A DNA stretch of 64,000 nucleotides, from NCBI RefSeq assembly GCF_014212055.1, contig NZ_JACJVO010000031.1, forward strand, positions 62,001-126,000, written 5' to 3'. Made by a program: the position numbers and the translations under genes. Position 1 is the first letter of the stretch, and every line of letters starts with the position of its first letter. Positions 40,657 to 47,972 of the stretch are shown here, piece by piece. This DNA is from Cohnella zeiphila. Lineage in GTDB: Bacteria > Bacillota > Bacilli > Paenibacillales > Paenibacillaceae. The notes below the pieces were generated by a model that made no database searches, was not told the origin of the DNA, and saw nothing but the letters and a program-made list of their open reading frames with translations.

Positions 40657-41466
40657 TTAATCCAGGCTCAAAAGAGCGCCCAAGGCGCCGGAGTACTCGC
40701 CGCCCTCGACAAAGAGCGGGGAGCCTCCCCGGAGCACGGTATACCGCTTCACTACGTCACGGAGAAGATCGTTGCGGATAAAGGACGAACCGACGAACAG
40801 AATGGATGAAACCCCGCAGGAAGACGCCGCCAGCACGCTTACCGTGGCGGCCGTCTCCCCGACAAGGCCGATGACGGAGGCCAGCAGGTCCTCCTCGGAC
40901 AATCGTTCCGAGGACGCCAGCGAGAGAACGCGGCCGAAGTTGCTTGCCGTCAAGTCTCCCGGAATCGGAGGTTCCGCCCCTTCGTAAATATGGTTCACGG
41001 TCAGATCGATCCGGTCGCGACGGCCTTGGGCGGCCAGCCGAACCACGGCATCGAAATCGGTCTGCCCGGTCAACAAGCGCGCCAAGCCGATAATGGTTCC
41101 GCCGCCCACTCCCGTTCCTCCGACTCGCCGCTGCCGTCCGTTCGCGACATGATGGATCGAGGTGCCCGTGCCGACATTCGTCAGCAGGAAGGAGTCGGGC
41201 TCCGCTCCGGCATCGCTCAGCAAGCGGCTAGCGCCGCGGCACGTCGCTTCGAATTCCACCGTTTCCGCGACCGGAATTCCCGCCAGCGATTTCAATGCGG
41301 CCGCTCTGCCCCCGGTCAGGCAAACCGCCGCTCCTTCCTGTTCGCGTAACCAGTCGGCCACGGCCCGCAGCTCGGATGACGGGCGCTTGAAATATTCGAT
41401 CGCCCCTCCTTTCTCGCAAGCTACCTTCACCAGCGTTCCGCCGGCGTCAACGCCTATTTTCATCAT
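40657..41466 (-). CDS. coaW: Type II pantothenate kinase
   Basis: A 269-residue kinase of the actin-like ASKHA fold. GVDAGGTLVKVA is the phosphate-1 loop at residue 5, the central NVGTGTSIHHV and GGTGVGGGTIIGLARLL are the adenosine/phosphate motifs, and VGSSFIRNDLLR and GGEYSGALGALLSL are at the end. Catalyses ATP + pantothenate, the first step to CoA; type II forms occur in staphylococci and Bacillota and are not inhibited by CoA in S. aureus. An ATG at 41466 or 41463 is possible. Upstream of panB in the same direction: a CoA-pathway pair. Confidence 0.93.
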   Translation of the reverse strand: MMKIGVDAGGTLVKVACEKGGAIEYFKRPSSELRAVADWLREQEGAAVCLTGGRAAALKSLAGIPVAETVEFEATCRGASRLLSDAGAEPDSFLLTNVGTGTSIHHVANGRQRRVGGTGVGGGTIIGLARLLTGQTDFDAVVRLAAQGRRDRIDLTVNHIYEGAEPPIPGDLTASNFGRVLSLASSERLSEEDLLASVIGLVGETAATVSVLAASSCGVSSILFVGSSFIRNDLLRDVVKRYTVLRGGSPLFVEGGEYSGALGALLSLD

Positions 41467-41587
41467 GAGTCCGCATTTCCCTTCCTTATGTAAATCCGTG
41501 CTCGATAGCCGCAGCTCTCCATTCCCGGGCGGCCGATTTGTGATAGGATAAAAAGAGTTCGTTCCCGGCTTAAGAGGAGTGCTTCGA

Positions 41588-42313
41588 TTGGGATCCTATG
41601 TATTCGTGCTATTCGTCGGTCTGCTGGCCGGAGCGATCAGCGGCGTGATCGGCACCGGGTCCTCCATCATGCTGCTGCCCGTTCTCGTCTTTTCTTTCGG
41701 CCCCAAGCAAGCCGTGCCGATCATGGCGCTGGCCGCGATCCTGGCGAACGTCTCCAGAGCGCTCGCTTGGCGGCGCGAGATCGACTGGAGGGCTTGGGCC
41801 GCTTATTCTGTTACGGGCGTGCCGGCCGCAGCCATCGGCGCCCGGACGCTGCTGGTTCTGCCGGCAACCCTCGTCGACGTCGCGCTCGGCCTTTTTTTCC
41901 TGGTCATGATTCCCGCCCGGCGCGTCATCGATGCCAAGAAGCTGCGGATTCGCTGGTGGCAGCTATCTGCCGCGGGAGCCGTCATCGGCTTCCTGACCGG
42001 GGTCGTCCTCTCCACCGGCCCGCTCAGCGTCCCGGCCTTTACCGCCTACGGGCTGACCAAGGGAGCGTTCCTGTCCACGGAAGCGGCCAGTTCGCTGGCG
42101 CTTTATATCAGCAAAGCGGTCACTTTCCGCGAATTAGGAGCGCTTCCGCCGGAGGTCATGCTGCAAGGAGCGATCGTGGGCTCCTCGCTCATGGCCGGGA
42201 CGTTCCTGGCCAAAAGGATCGTGCAGCGAATGAGCGTCGCCTCGTTTCGCTTCGTGCTCGATATTCTCCTGCTCGTCTCCGGCATTTCCCTGCTGTGGAC
42301 GGCGATCCGCTGA
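41588..42313 (+). CDS. TSUP family (TauE/SafE-like) membrane permease
   Basis: A 241-residue integral membrane protein with seven to eight hydrophobic segments and the TSUP motif near the start (GLLAGAISGVIGTGSSIMLLP). A second copy of the half motif is FLTGVVLSTGPLSVPAF. The likely start is TTG at 41588, eight bases after AGAGGAG. Family members export sulfite, sulfoacetate or other organic acids. Convergent with, and 180 bases overlapped by, the SatA-like gene on the other strand. Confidence 0.86.
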   Translation: MGSYVFVLFVGLLAGAISGVIGTGSSIMLLPVLVFSFGPKQAVPIMALAAILANVSRALAWRREIDWRAWAAYSVTGVPAAAIGARTLLVLPATLVDVALGLFFLVMIPARRVIDAKKLRIRWWQLSAAGAVIGFLTGVVLSTGPLSVPAFTAYGLTKGAFLSTEAASSLALYISKAVTFRELGALPPEVMLQGAIVGSSLMAGTFLAKRIVQRMSVASFRFVLDILLLVSGISLLWTAIR

Positions 42314-42868
42314 CCCGATCGGCAAGTCCCAATACCAGAACACCGCCACTTCGTCCTGATGCTTCTCTATCCCCCGATACAAGCGGGTATCGAAGCCTCC
42401 GATAACGAATCCGCAGCTTTCGCAAAACTTGCAAGCGGTCACGTTGTTGCTCTGCGTCTCCAGCATGATGCCCGGCATCCCGCCGGCTTCGGCCCGGTTC
42501 TTGGCCCGACCGATCAACGTACGGCCGATGCCGCGTCCCCGATAATCGGCGTCTACCGCCAGATTCTCCACGTAAGCGTACCGGTTCCAATTCTTTCTGA
42601 GCAAAAGGCGCCCGACCGCCCGTTCCCCGTCAAAAGCGAAGCAGGCGATCCGGTCCGGGCTGCCGATGTAGGCCGCCAGTTCTTCTGAGTCGTCCTGCTC
42701 GTCCGAGTATCGCTTCCGGTAGCGGGAAACCTCCTTCACGGAATATTCGATCTTGCCGTTCGCCGACGTCAGGACCAGAACGGAATCGACGATAAAGCTG
42801 TCGTCGAACGCCAACGGCAGACGCAAGTCCGCCGCCGTTAGTTCCCGAAACGTGATTCCCGAGTTCAT
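42134..42868 (-). CDS. satA: Streptothricin N-acetyltransferase-like GNAT protein with C-terminal extension
   Basis: A 244-residue frame whose first about 185 residues match the SatA/YyaR type: VGRLLLRKNWNRYAYVENLAVDADYRGRGIGR, GIMLETQSNNVTACKF, and the family end VAVFWYW. Family members stop close to this point. Here the frame continues for about 57 residues (IGSADRRPQQGNAGDEQ...) by reading antisense through the TSUP gene, a low-complexity charged tail. Probably a lost stop codon. ATG 42868 with GAGGGGG upstream. The enzyme is expected to acetylate streptothricin-type lysine amines; activity with the tail is uncertain. Confidence 0.85.
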   Translation of the reverse strand: MNSGITFRELTAADLRLPLAFDDSFIVDSVLVLTSANGKIEYSVKEVSRYRKRYSDEQDDSEELAAYIGSPDRIACFAFDGERAVGRLLLRKNWNRYAYVENLAVDADYRGRGIGRTLIGRAKNRAEAGGMPGIMLETQSNNVTACKFCESCGFVIGGFDTRLYRGIEKHQDEVAVFWYWDLPIGSADRRPQQGNAGDEQENIEHEAKRGDAHSLHDPFGQERPGHERGAHDRSLQHDLRRKRS

Positions 42869-42972
42869 CCCTGCGCCCCCTCTTTCCTGCATTATACACC
42901 GCCGGAACGATCCGGGCCGAACAAGCGAGGGTTTCTACCGGTTGCGCTTCGCCCGGGGTGAAGACGATAAAC

Positions 42973-43008
42973 AAAAAACCATGTTCCTCCGTCCTGGAAG
43001 GAACATGG
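42973..43008 (-). terminator. Terminator of the FMN reductase gene
   Basis: CCATGTTCCT and AGGAACATGG pair and the minus strand ends TTTTTTG. It lies 17 bases after the stop at 43025. Confidence 0.88.
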
Positions 43009-43024
43009 GTCAGATCCGCTTTCG

Positions 43025-43561
43025 TTACTTGGCGATCCAGGCGAGAAAGTTGTTCACGACCGTATCGATAAACTGGATCGTCGGCTCGTGAGTCAGCTTG
43101 CCTTCGGCATCCATCTTCTCGTGCACCGATCCAACGTAGACGTCGTTCGCCGTCATGATCGGCGAGGAGACGCCCGGAGCGAACAGAATGTCCCGCAGGT
43201 GCAGCTGGGCTTTGACCGTGCCGAGCAGGCCGGGGGTCGCTCCCATGATCAAAGACGGCTTGCCGACGAGCACCTTGTCCACCCGGGACATCCAGTCGAT
43301 CGCGTTGACCAGCACCCCGGGAACCGTACCGTTGTACTCCGGCGTCACCCATAAAATGGCGTCGGCCGCTTTGACCTTGTCCTTGAAGACCCGCACCGCT
43401 TCCGGCGGATCGTTCTCGATGTCCTGATTGTACATCGGAAGGCCGTTCAACGTCAGAACCTCCGTCTCAAAACGATCTTGGTACCGGTTCTTCACGTGCT
43501 CGGCCAGCTTGCGGTTGTACGAATCCTTGCGAATGCTTCCTACGATGGCAGCGATTTTCAC
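43025..43561 (-). CDS. NADPH-dependent FMN reductase
   Basis: A 178-residue flavodoxin-fold enzyme. The FMN phosphate loop GSIRKDSYNRKLA near residue 9, the TPEYNGTVPGVLVNAIDW segment and GATPGLLGTVKAQLHLR are typical of the NADPH_dep FMN/quinone (azo, chromate) reductase group. ATG 43561 with GGAGGACAC context. Single gene with its own terminator. Actual electron acceptor (FMN, quinone, metal) is unknown. Confidence 0.92.
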   Translation of the reverse strand: MKIAAIVGSIRKDSYNRKLAEHVKNRYQDRFETEVLTLNGLPMYNQDIENDPPEAVRVFKDKVKAADAILWVTPEYNGTVPGVLVNAIDWMSRVDKVLVGKPSLIMGATPGLLGTVKAQLHLRDILFAPGVSSPIMTANDVYVGSVHEKMDAEGKLTHEPTIQFIDTVVNNFLAWIAK

Positions 43562-43676
43562 GGGGTGTCCTCCTTATCTGTGCGTTCCTATTATTGTCCC
43601 CAATTCGGTCCAATTCGCCACCACTACTTTACTACTAAGAGATGAGCAATGGCAACCTCGAATGAGAAAAGATCCA

Positions 43677-44207
43677 ATGCGCAAAATAGGCTTTATGGAT
43701 ACGATCCCGTTCGATGAAATTTATGCGATTATGAAAGCTTCGTTCCCGGACAGCGAGACGAGAACCTACGAGGGGCAGCGAGAGCTTCTGGGCAACCCTC
43801 ACTACCGAATTCTCGCCGAGAAGAACGGCGACGGGAAAACAATCGCTTTTCTGGCCGCATGGGAGTTTCCTTCCATGCGGTTCGTGGAGCATCTGGCCGT
43901 CGATCCCGCCGTCCGAAGCGGCGGCATAGGCAGAGCTTTAATGGCTGACTACATGGGGCAATCGCCATTGCCCATCGTGTTGGAAGTGGAGCCTCCCGTT
44001 ACGGAATTGGCACGAAGGCGAGTGGGCTTCTACGAACGGTTGGGCTTCCATCTGAACCCTTACGGGTACGTCCAGCCTCCTCTTCGGGAAGGCCGGCGGG
44101 AAATGCCGCTCCGCCTCATGAGCTATCCGCACCCGCTTGCCGAAGAGGAATTCGAGCGGTGCAAAAGGAAGCTGTACACGGAAGTATATCGGGTCCCGTC
44201 CGCGTAA
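43677..44207 (+). CDS. GNAT family N-acetyltransferase
   Basis: A 176-residue GNAT with LAVDPAVRSGGIGRALM (acetyl-CoA loop) near residue 80 and FYERLGFHLNPYGYVQPPLR towards the end. The upstream frame is open, but the likely start is ATG 43677 or an alternative ATG at 43662 or 43695; none has a strong ribosome site. The central VEPPVTELARRRVGFYERL links to small-molecule acetylators. It is convergent with the ArsR gene (9 bases between stops). Confidence 0.85.
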   Translation: MRKIGFMDTIPFDEIYAIMKASFPDSETRTYEGQRELLGNPHYRILAEKNGDGKTIAFLAAWEFPSMRFVEHLAVDPAVRSGGIGRALMADYMGQSPLPIVLEVEPPVTELARRRVGFYERLGFHLNPYGYVQPPLREGRREMPLRLMSYPHPLAEEEFERCKRKLYTEVYRVPSA

Positions 44208-44216
44208 GCGGACGAT

Positions 44217-44816
44217 TCAAAGCTTTTCCCACCGCGGCCACATGTCGACCGGATTTCGCTCGTAGATTTCATTCTCCCGGAACATGAACTGCTGCATGAT
44301 GAATTCCCGGCGGATCGTCGCGAAGTCTTCGTGGAAGTTCCGAATGAACTCGTTGATCTCTTTCTCGCCGTACTTCCGCCCGTTCTCCAGCTTGGATACC
44401 AAATATTCAAGCACGATCAGCTTCTTCTTGAGCTGGGCGGGAATGCTCTTCAGCCTGCCGTCCGCCGCGAAGAAATTTTTGAGCACGGATTCCCGTACCC
44501 GATTCGCTTCTTCCTCGTTCAACCGGTTCTCGCCTCCTTCGGTTTTTCGGAAAATAAGCTGTTCCGCCGCGCGGGCGCCGTCATGGATGAAATCACGGTT
44601 CAGCGAAAAAAAGATCGTGTTCTTGTCCCGGCGCTCGTTCATCAAGCCGGCCTCCCGCAGCTTGGCGGCATGGTGGGTGACCGTCGCGGGCGTCACGCCC
44701 AGCTTCTCCGCCAGATCCTGGCCGCTTCGCTCCCCGTCGGCGAGCAGAATCAAGATTCGGATCCGGGTCGGGTCCGCGAGCGCCTTGTGGTATTGCACGA
44801 CTTTGTCCAGCTGCAT
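44217..44816 (-). CDS. ArsR-type HTH regulator with DUF2087 domain
   Basis: A 199-residue protein. Residues 1-80 are an ArsR-like winged helix (KALADPTRIRILILLADGERSGQDLAEKLGVTPATVTHH). Residues about 110-185 match DUF2087 (VLKNFFAADGRLKSIPAQLKKKLIVLEYLVSKLE, then YGEKEINEFIRNFHEDFATIRREFI). No cysteine metal motif is apparent, so it is not a simple arsenic sensor. A large inverted repeat (44839-44872) directly precedes the ATG at 44816. The MFS gene just upstream on the same strand ends at 44929. Confidence 0.9.
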   Translation of the reverse strand: MQLDKVVQYHKALADPTRIRILILLADGERSGQDLAEKLGVTPATVTHHAAKLREAGLMNERRDKNTIFFSLNRDFIHDGARAAEQLIFRKTEGGENRLNEEEANRVRESVLKNFFAADGRLKSIPAQLKKKLIVLEYLVSKLENGRKYGEKEINEFIRNFHEDFATIRREFIMQQFMFRENEIYERNPVDMWPRWEKL

Positions 44817-44838
44817 GGCGTACCTACTCTCGCGACAA

Positions 44839-44872
44839 ATTTAACAGTCATCTAATTAGATGTTTGTTAAAT
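44839..44872. promoter_or_regulatory. Long inverted repeat, likely ArsR-type operator
   Basis: The core CATCTAATTAGATG (44849-44862) is a perfect palindrome; the flanks ATTTAACAGT and TTTGTTAAAT are inverted copies of each other at eight of ten positions. It lies 20-55 bases before the regulator start and after the MFS stop. Confidence 0.65.
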
Positions 44873-44928
44873 TAGATATTAGCGAGACGGCGGCGAGTTG
44901 TCAACCGGGCGAATCCTCCTCCCCTGGG

Positions 44929-46185
44929 TCAACCCCTGGCGTCGGCCGCCAGTCGCCGGAATAAAATCGCGTACAGGAGAATGCCGATCAGCGCGCACAG
45001 CAGGATGATTCCGAACACGCCGACCGGAGACATCCAGGCCGACAATACGACCGTCGCCGGAGCGAGAAAGCGGCCGATCGAGACTTGCAAGTTGGAGGCT
45101 CCCATGTAACGGCCTCTGGCTTCCTCCGGGGCGTACTTGCTGACGAAGCTTTGCAGAACGGGGGAACGCATGATCTCTCCGATCGTCGCCACCGCCATGA
45201 ACCCGAACAGGAGCCACGCGTTCGAGGTCAGTCCGATCAAGAACATGCCGATGCCGAACAGCAGCGCCGAGAGCATCAGAACGTTCCGGTCGCTCCAGCG
45301 CCCGATCCGTTTCGTAATCGGCATTACGCCCAGCACGTATAGAAGCCCGTTCAGTCCCATCATCCAGCCGAACACTTCGATTCCGTCGAGCTGAAACGTC
45401 CAGCCTTTCCCGGCAAGCAGCGTCTGCGCGGGAACGTACTCCTTCACGTAAACGGCCAAGTAAAGATCCAGCTGCATAAAGGCTATCGTGACGAAGATGC
45501 CCGCCGCAATATAAAGGGCAAACGCCCGGTCGCGCAAAATCGCGATATAGCCCCTGAGCGCGGCTTCCGCCCGAGGCTCTCCGGTCCCCCGCTCTCTTTG
45601 CCGGGCCGCTTGCGGCAGCGTCTCCCTCACGATGAAGAAGATCGCGACCGCGTAGGCTGCCGTCACGAACGTGCACGCCCAGAGCAGCTCGCCGCGATGA
45701 GCGAAGAAGAAGGCGGAGCCGAGCGCCGGACCGAACACGGCCCCGATGTTCATGGCCGTGACGAAGGCGGCGAATACCCGCCGCCGCTCCTTCTCCGGCG
45801 TCAGGTCGGCCACCATGGCGGTGCCGGCCGGCGCATAGATCGATCCGCCGAGGCTGATGCCGATAAAGGCAGCGTAATCGCACCAATCGCACAGCGACGC
45901 CGCGAACAGCGCGAACATGACCGCTTGCAGGGCAGCGCCCAGCAGCATCGCCGGCCGGCGGCCGAGCCGATCCGACATGCGGCCCCCGAGCAGGCTGCCG
46001 GCGATGCCGATCAGAGGCGGAACGGACATGAGGAGACCTGCCGCGTTTTTGCCGAACGTTTGGCTGAAGTACAACGTCATAAATGGAAAGTACATCCAGA
46101 ACAAGAGGTTGAACAAAGTGTCGCCGATCAGCCTTGTTCTCAAATTCAAGTCCCATGTCCGCCAGTTCACCGCTGGTTCCTCCAT
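44929..46185 (-). CDS. MFS transporter (DHA1, YttB-like)
   Basis: A 418-residue transporter with twelve predicted spans. Motif A is GRMSDRLGRRPAML (about residue 68), and the central loop carries RGTGEPRAEAALRGYIAILR. Starts with ATG 46185 (GGAGAAA about 11 bases away). Ends VLSAWMSPVGVFGI...LFRRLAADARG. The same strand as the ArsR-type gene, 110 bases downstream, with the inverted repeat lying between them. Substrate unknown; drug export likely. Confidence 0.88.
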   Translation of the reverse strand: MEEPAVNWRTWDLNLRTRLIGDTLFNLLFWMYFPFMTLYFSQTFGKNAAGLLMSVPPLIGIAGSLLGGRMSDRLGRRPAMLLGAALQAVMFALFAASLCDWCDYAAFIGISLGGSIYAPAGTAMVADLTPEKERRRVFAAFVTAMNIGAVFGPALGSAFFFAHRGELLWACTFVTAAYAVAIFFIVRETLPQAARQRERGTGEPRAEAALRGYIAILRDRAFALYIAAGIFVTIAFMQLDLYLAVYVKEYVPAQTLLAGKGWTFQLDGIEVFGWMMGLNGLLYVLGVMPITKRIGRWSDRNVLMLSALLFGIGMFLIGLTSNAWLLFGFMAVATIGEIMRSPVLQSFVSKYAPEEARGRYMGASNLQVSIGRFLAPATVVLSAWMSPVGVFGIILLCALIGILLYAILFRRLAADARG

Positions 46186-46245
46186 CGAAAACGTATTTCT
46201 CCGGCCGGAGCAACCCTTACTGTAAAAGATTTCGCGGAAAAGAAA

Positions 46246-46274
46246 TAGACTTATATTCGCCTGCCGATTATAAT
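46246..46274 (+). promoter_or_regulatory. Sigma-A promoter for a candidate small RNA
   Basis: TAGACT (46246-46251), a 17-base spacer and a perfect TATAAT (46269-46274) face away from the MFS gene. No protein start follows before the terminator at 46330. Confidence 0.6.
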
Positions 46275-46280
46275 AATATT

Positions 46281-46357
46281 ATCGAGGGCAGGACACTGCC
46301 TCCTTGCTTAAAATGCGCCATTTACAGGTAAACGCCGCTTCCCAGCGGCGTTTTTTT
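46281..46357 (+). ncRNA. Candidate small RNA or attenuated leader (about 75 nt)
   Basis: The transcript predicted from the promoter at 46246-46274 would begin near 46281, contain the hairpin GGCAG-GACA-CTGCC (46287-46300) followed by CTCCTT, an anti-ribosome-site-like stretch, and end at a strong terminator (AAACGCCGCT/AGCGGCGTTT, then T tract at 46330-46357). No upstream plus-strand gene needs this terminator. It is either a free small RNA or the leader of the dehydrogenase gene at 46456. Confidence 0.5.
46330..46357 (+). terminator. Intrinsic terminator of candidate small RNA
   Basis: Stem AAACGCCGCT/AGCGGCGTTT with TCCC loop and seven T residues; classical form on the plus strand. Confidence 0.9.
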
Positions 46358-46455
46358 ATTGTCTGCGGGACGGCTCCCGCGAATGAGCGAGCAACATTTC
46401 GAAGGCTCCTCCATGTTACAACGGTAGGGAACACAAGAAGAGGAGCTGAGGATTC

Positions 46456-47220
46456 ATGAGCAAGTTAACGGGGAAAGTCGCGCTCGTCACGGGCGCCAGC
46501 CGGGGGATCGGGCGCGCGATTGCGCTGCGTTTGGCGGAGGAAGGCGCTTTGGTGGCCGTTCATTACGGCAGCCGGCGCGAAGCGGCCGAACAGGTCGTTC
46601 ATGACATCGGGCGGAACGGGGGAGAGGCTTTCGCGCTGGGCGCGGATCTCGGTTCACCGGACGGGGCAAGCCTACTCTATGAAGCTTTGGATCGCGCTTT
46701 GGAAGAGCGCACGGGCGGCTCCCGCTTCGACATCCTGGTGAACAACGCGGGCATCGCCCTGACGGCGTCCGTCGAGGAGACGACGGGAGAAGCCTTCGAC
46801 GAATTGATGAGAATCAACGTCAGAGCGCCGTTCTTTCTGATCCGGGAAGCCCTTCCGCGATTGCGGGACGAGGGCCGGATCGTCAATCTGTCGTCGGCCG
46901 TCACGAGAATCTCCCTGCCCGGAATCCCGGCTTACAGCATGAGCAAAGGAGCCGTCAACGCGCTCACGCTATCTTTGGCGACGCAGCTTGGTGCCCGAGG
47001 AATTACGATCAACGCCATCCAGCCCGGCTTCGTCGCCACGGACATGAACGTCGGGATGCTGCAGGATCCGAGTGCCCGAAAGTTCGGGGCCGACTATTCG
47101 ATCTTCGGCAGGTGGGGAGAGCCGGCGGACGTAGCGGACATCGCGGCATTCCTGGCGTCCCCGGACAGCCGCTGGATCACCGGCCAATGCATCGATGCCA
47201 GCGGCGGGTCGCACTTGTAA
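46456..47220 (+). CDS. Short-chain dehydrogenase/reductase, FabG-like
   Basis: A 254-residue classical SDR. The coenzyme loop is VTGASRGIGRAIALRL, NAG occurs in LVNNAGIALT, Ser in NLSSAVTRIS and the catalytic YSMSK (IPAYSMSKGAVNAL) is present; the C-terminus is GQCIDASGGS. ATG 46456 after GAGGAG. Start of a tandem with a second SDR; the gap from 47221 to 47315 may hold its own promoter. Substrate unknown; likely 3-oxoacyl or sugar-like. Confidence 0.92.
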   Translation: MSKLTGKVALVTGASRGIGRAIALRLAEEGALVAVHYGSRREAAEQVVHDIGRNGGEAFALGADLGSPDGASLLYEALDRALEERTGGSRFDILVNNAGIALTASVEETTGEAFDELMRINVRAPFFLIREALPRLRDEGRIVNLSSAVTRISLPGIPAYSMSKGAVNALTLSLATQLGARGITINAIQPGFVATDMNVGMLQDPSARKFGADYSIFGRWGEPADVADIAAFLASPDSRWITGQCIDASGGSHL

Positions 47221-47315
47221 GAAGAGTTTGATGACGCCGGTTGAGCGGCTTGCTCATATTGCCTAATCCCCATTGGAATGATAGAGTATTGAAAAATCCA
47301 AAAGGAGGATGCCTT

Positions 47316-47972
47316 ATGAGCAAGCCGATTCTGGTTATCGTTGGAGCAGGGCCCGGGGTCAGCGCGGCGGTCGCGCGGAAGTTCGGAGCGAACGGATTTC
47401 GGGTGGCTCTCGTTGCGCGTAAGCAGTCGACGCTCGATTCGCTGGCAGCGGAACTGGACGGTCAAGGAATCGAGACTTTGCCCGTCACGGCGGATGCGAC
47501 CCGGCCGGAGACGATCCGCGAAGCGTTCGAGACCGTTCGGGAGCGGTTCGGCTCTCCGGACGCGCTGCTCTACAATGCGGCCGTTATCTCGCAATCGACG
47601 GTCTCCACGCTGGAAGAGCAGCGGCTGATCGAGGAATTCCAAGTTAATGTCGTGGGCGCCCTCACGAGCGTCAAGCAGGTCGTGCCGGAATTCGTGAAGC
47701 GGCGCCAAGGCACGATTTTCGTCACGGGGGGCGGCATCGCCATCTCGCCCAATCCGGAGTACGCTTCGCTGTCGCTCGGTAAAGCCGCGGTTCGCTCGCT
47801 CGTCTATTCGCTGGCAGAGGAGCTAAAACCGCATCATGTCTACGTCGGCACCGTGTCGATCGGCGGCCACGTGGCCAAAGGCACATTCTACGACCCGGAC
47901 CGGATCGCCGAGAAGTATTGGGATCTGTACCGGTCGCGGGACGAAGTGGAGTATTTGTTCGCTCAGCCCTAA
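47316..47972 (+). CDS. SDR-like protein lacking the catalytic tyrosine
   Basis: A 218-residue Rossmann protein. The coenzyme loop is VGAGPGVSAAVARKF rather than TGxxxGIG; NAA occurs in LLYNAAVISQ. In the active-site helix the sequence around the catalytic Lys is EYASLSLGKAAVRSL, so the position four residues before Lys is Leu, not Tyr. This atypical SDR subfamily is widespread, and the reaction is unknown. ATG 47316 with AAAGGAGG eight bases upstream. The stop overlaps the convergent purA-like gene by four bases. Confidence 0.87.
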   Translation: MSKPILVIVGAGPGVSAAVARKFGANGFRVALVARKQSTLDSLAAELDGQGIETLPVTADATRPETIREAFETVRERFGSPDALLYNAAVISQSTVSTLEEQRLIEEFQVNVVGALTSVKQVVPEFVKRRQGTIFVTGGGIAISPNPEYASLSLGKAAVRSLVYSLAEELKPHHVYVGTVSIGGHVAKGTFYDPDRIAEKYWDLYRSRDEVEYLFAQP

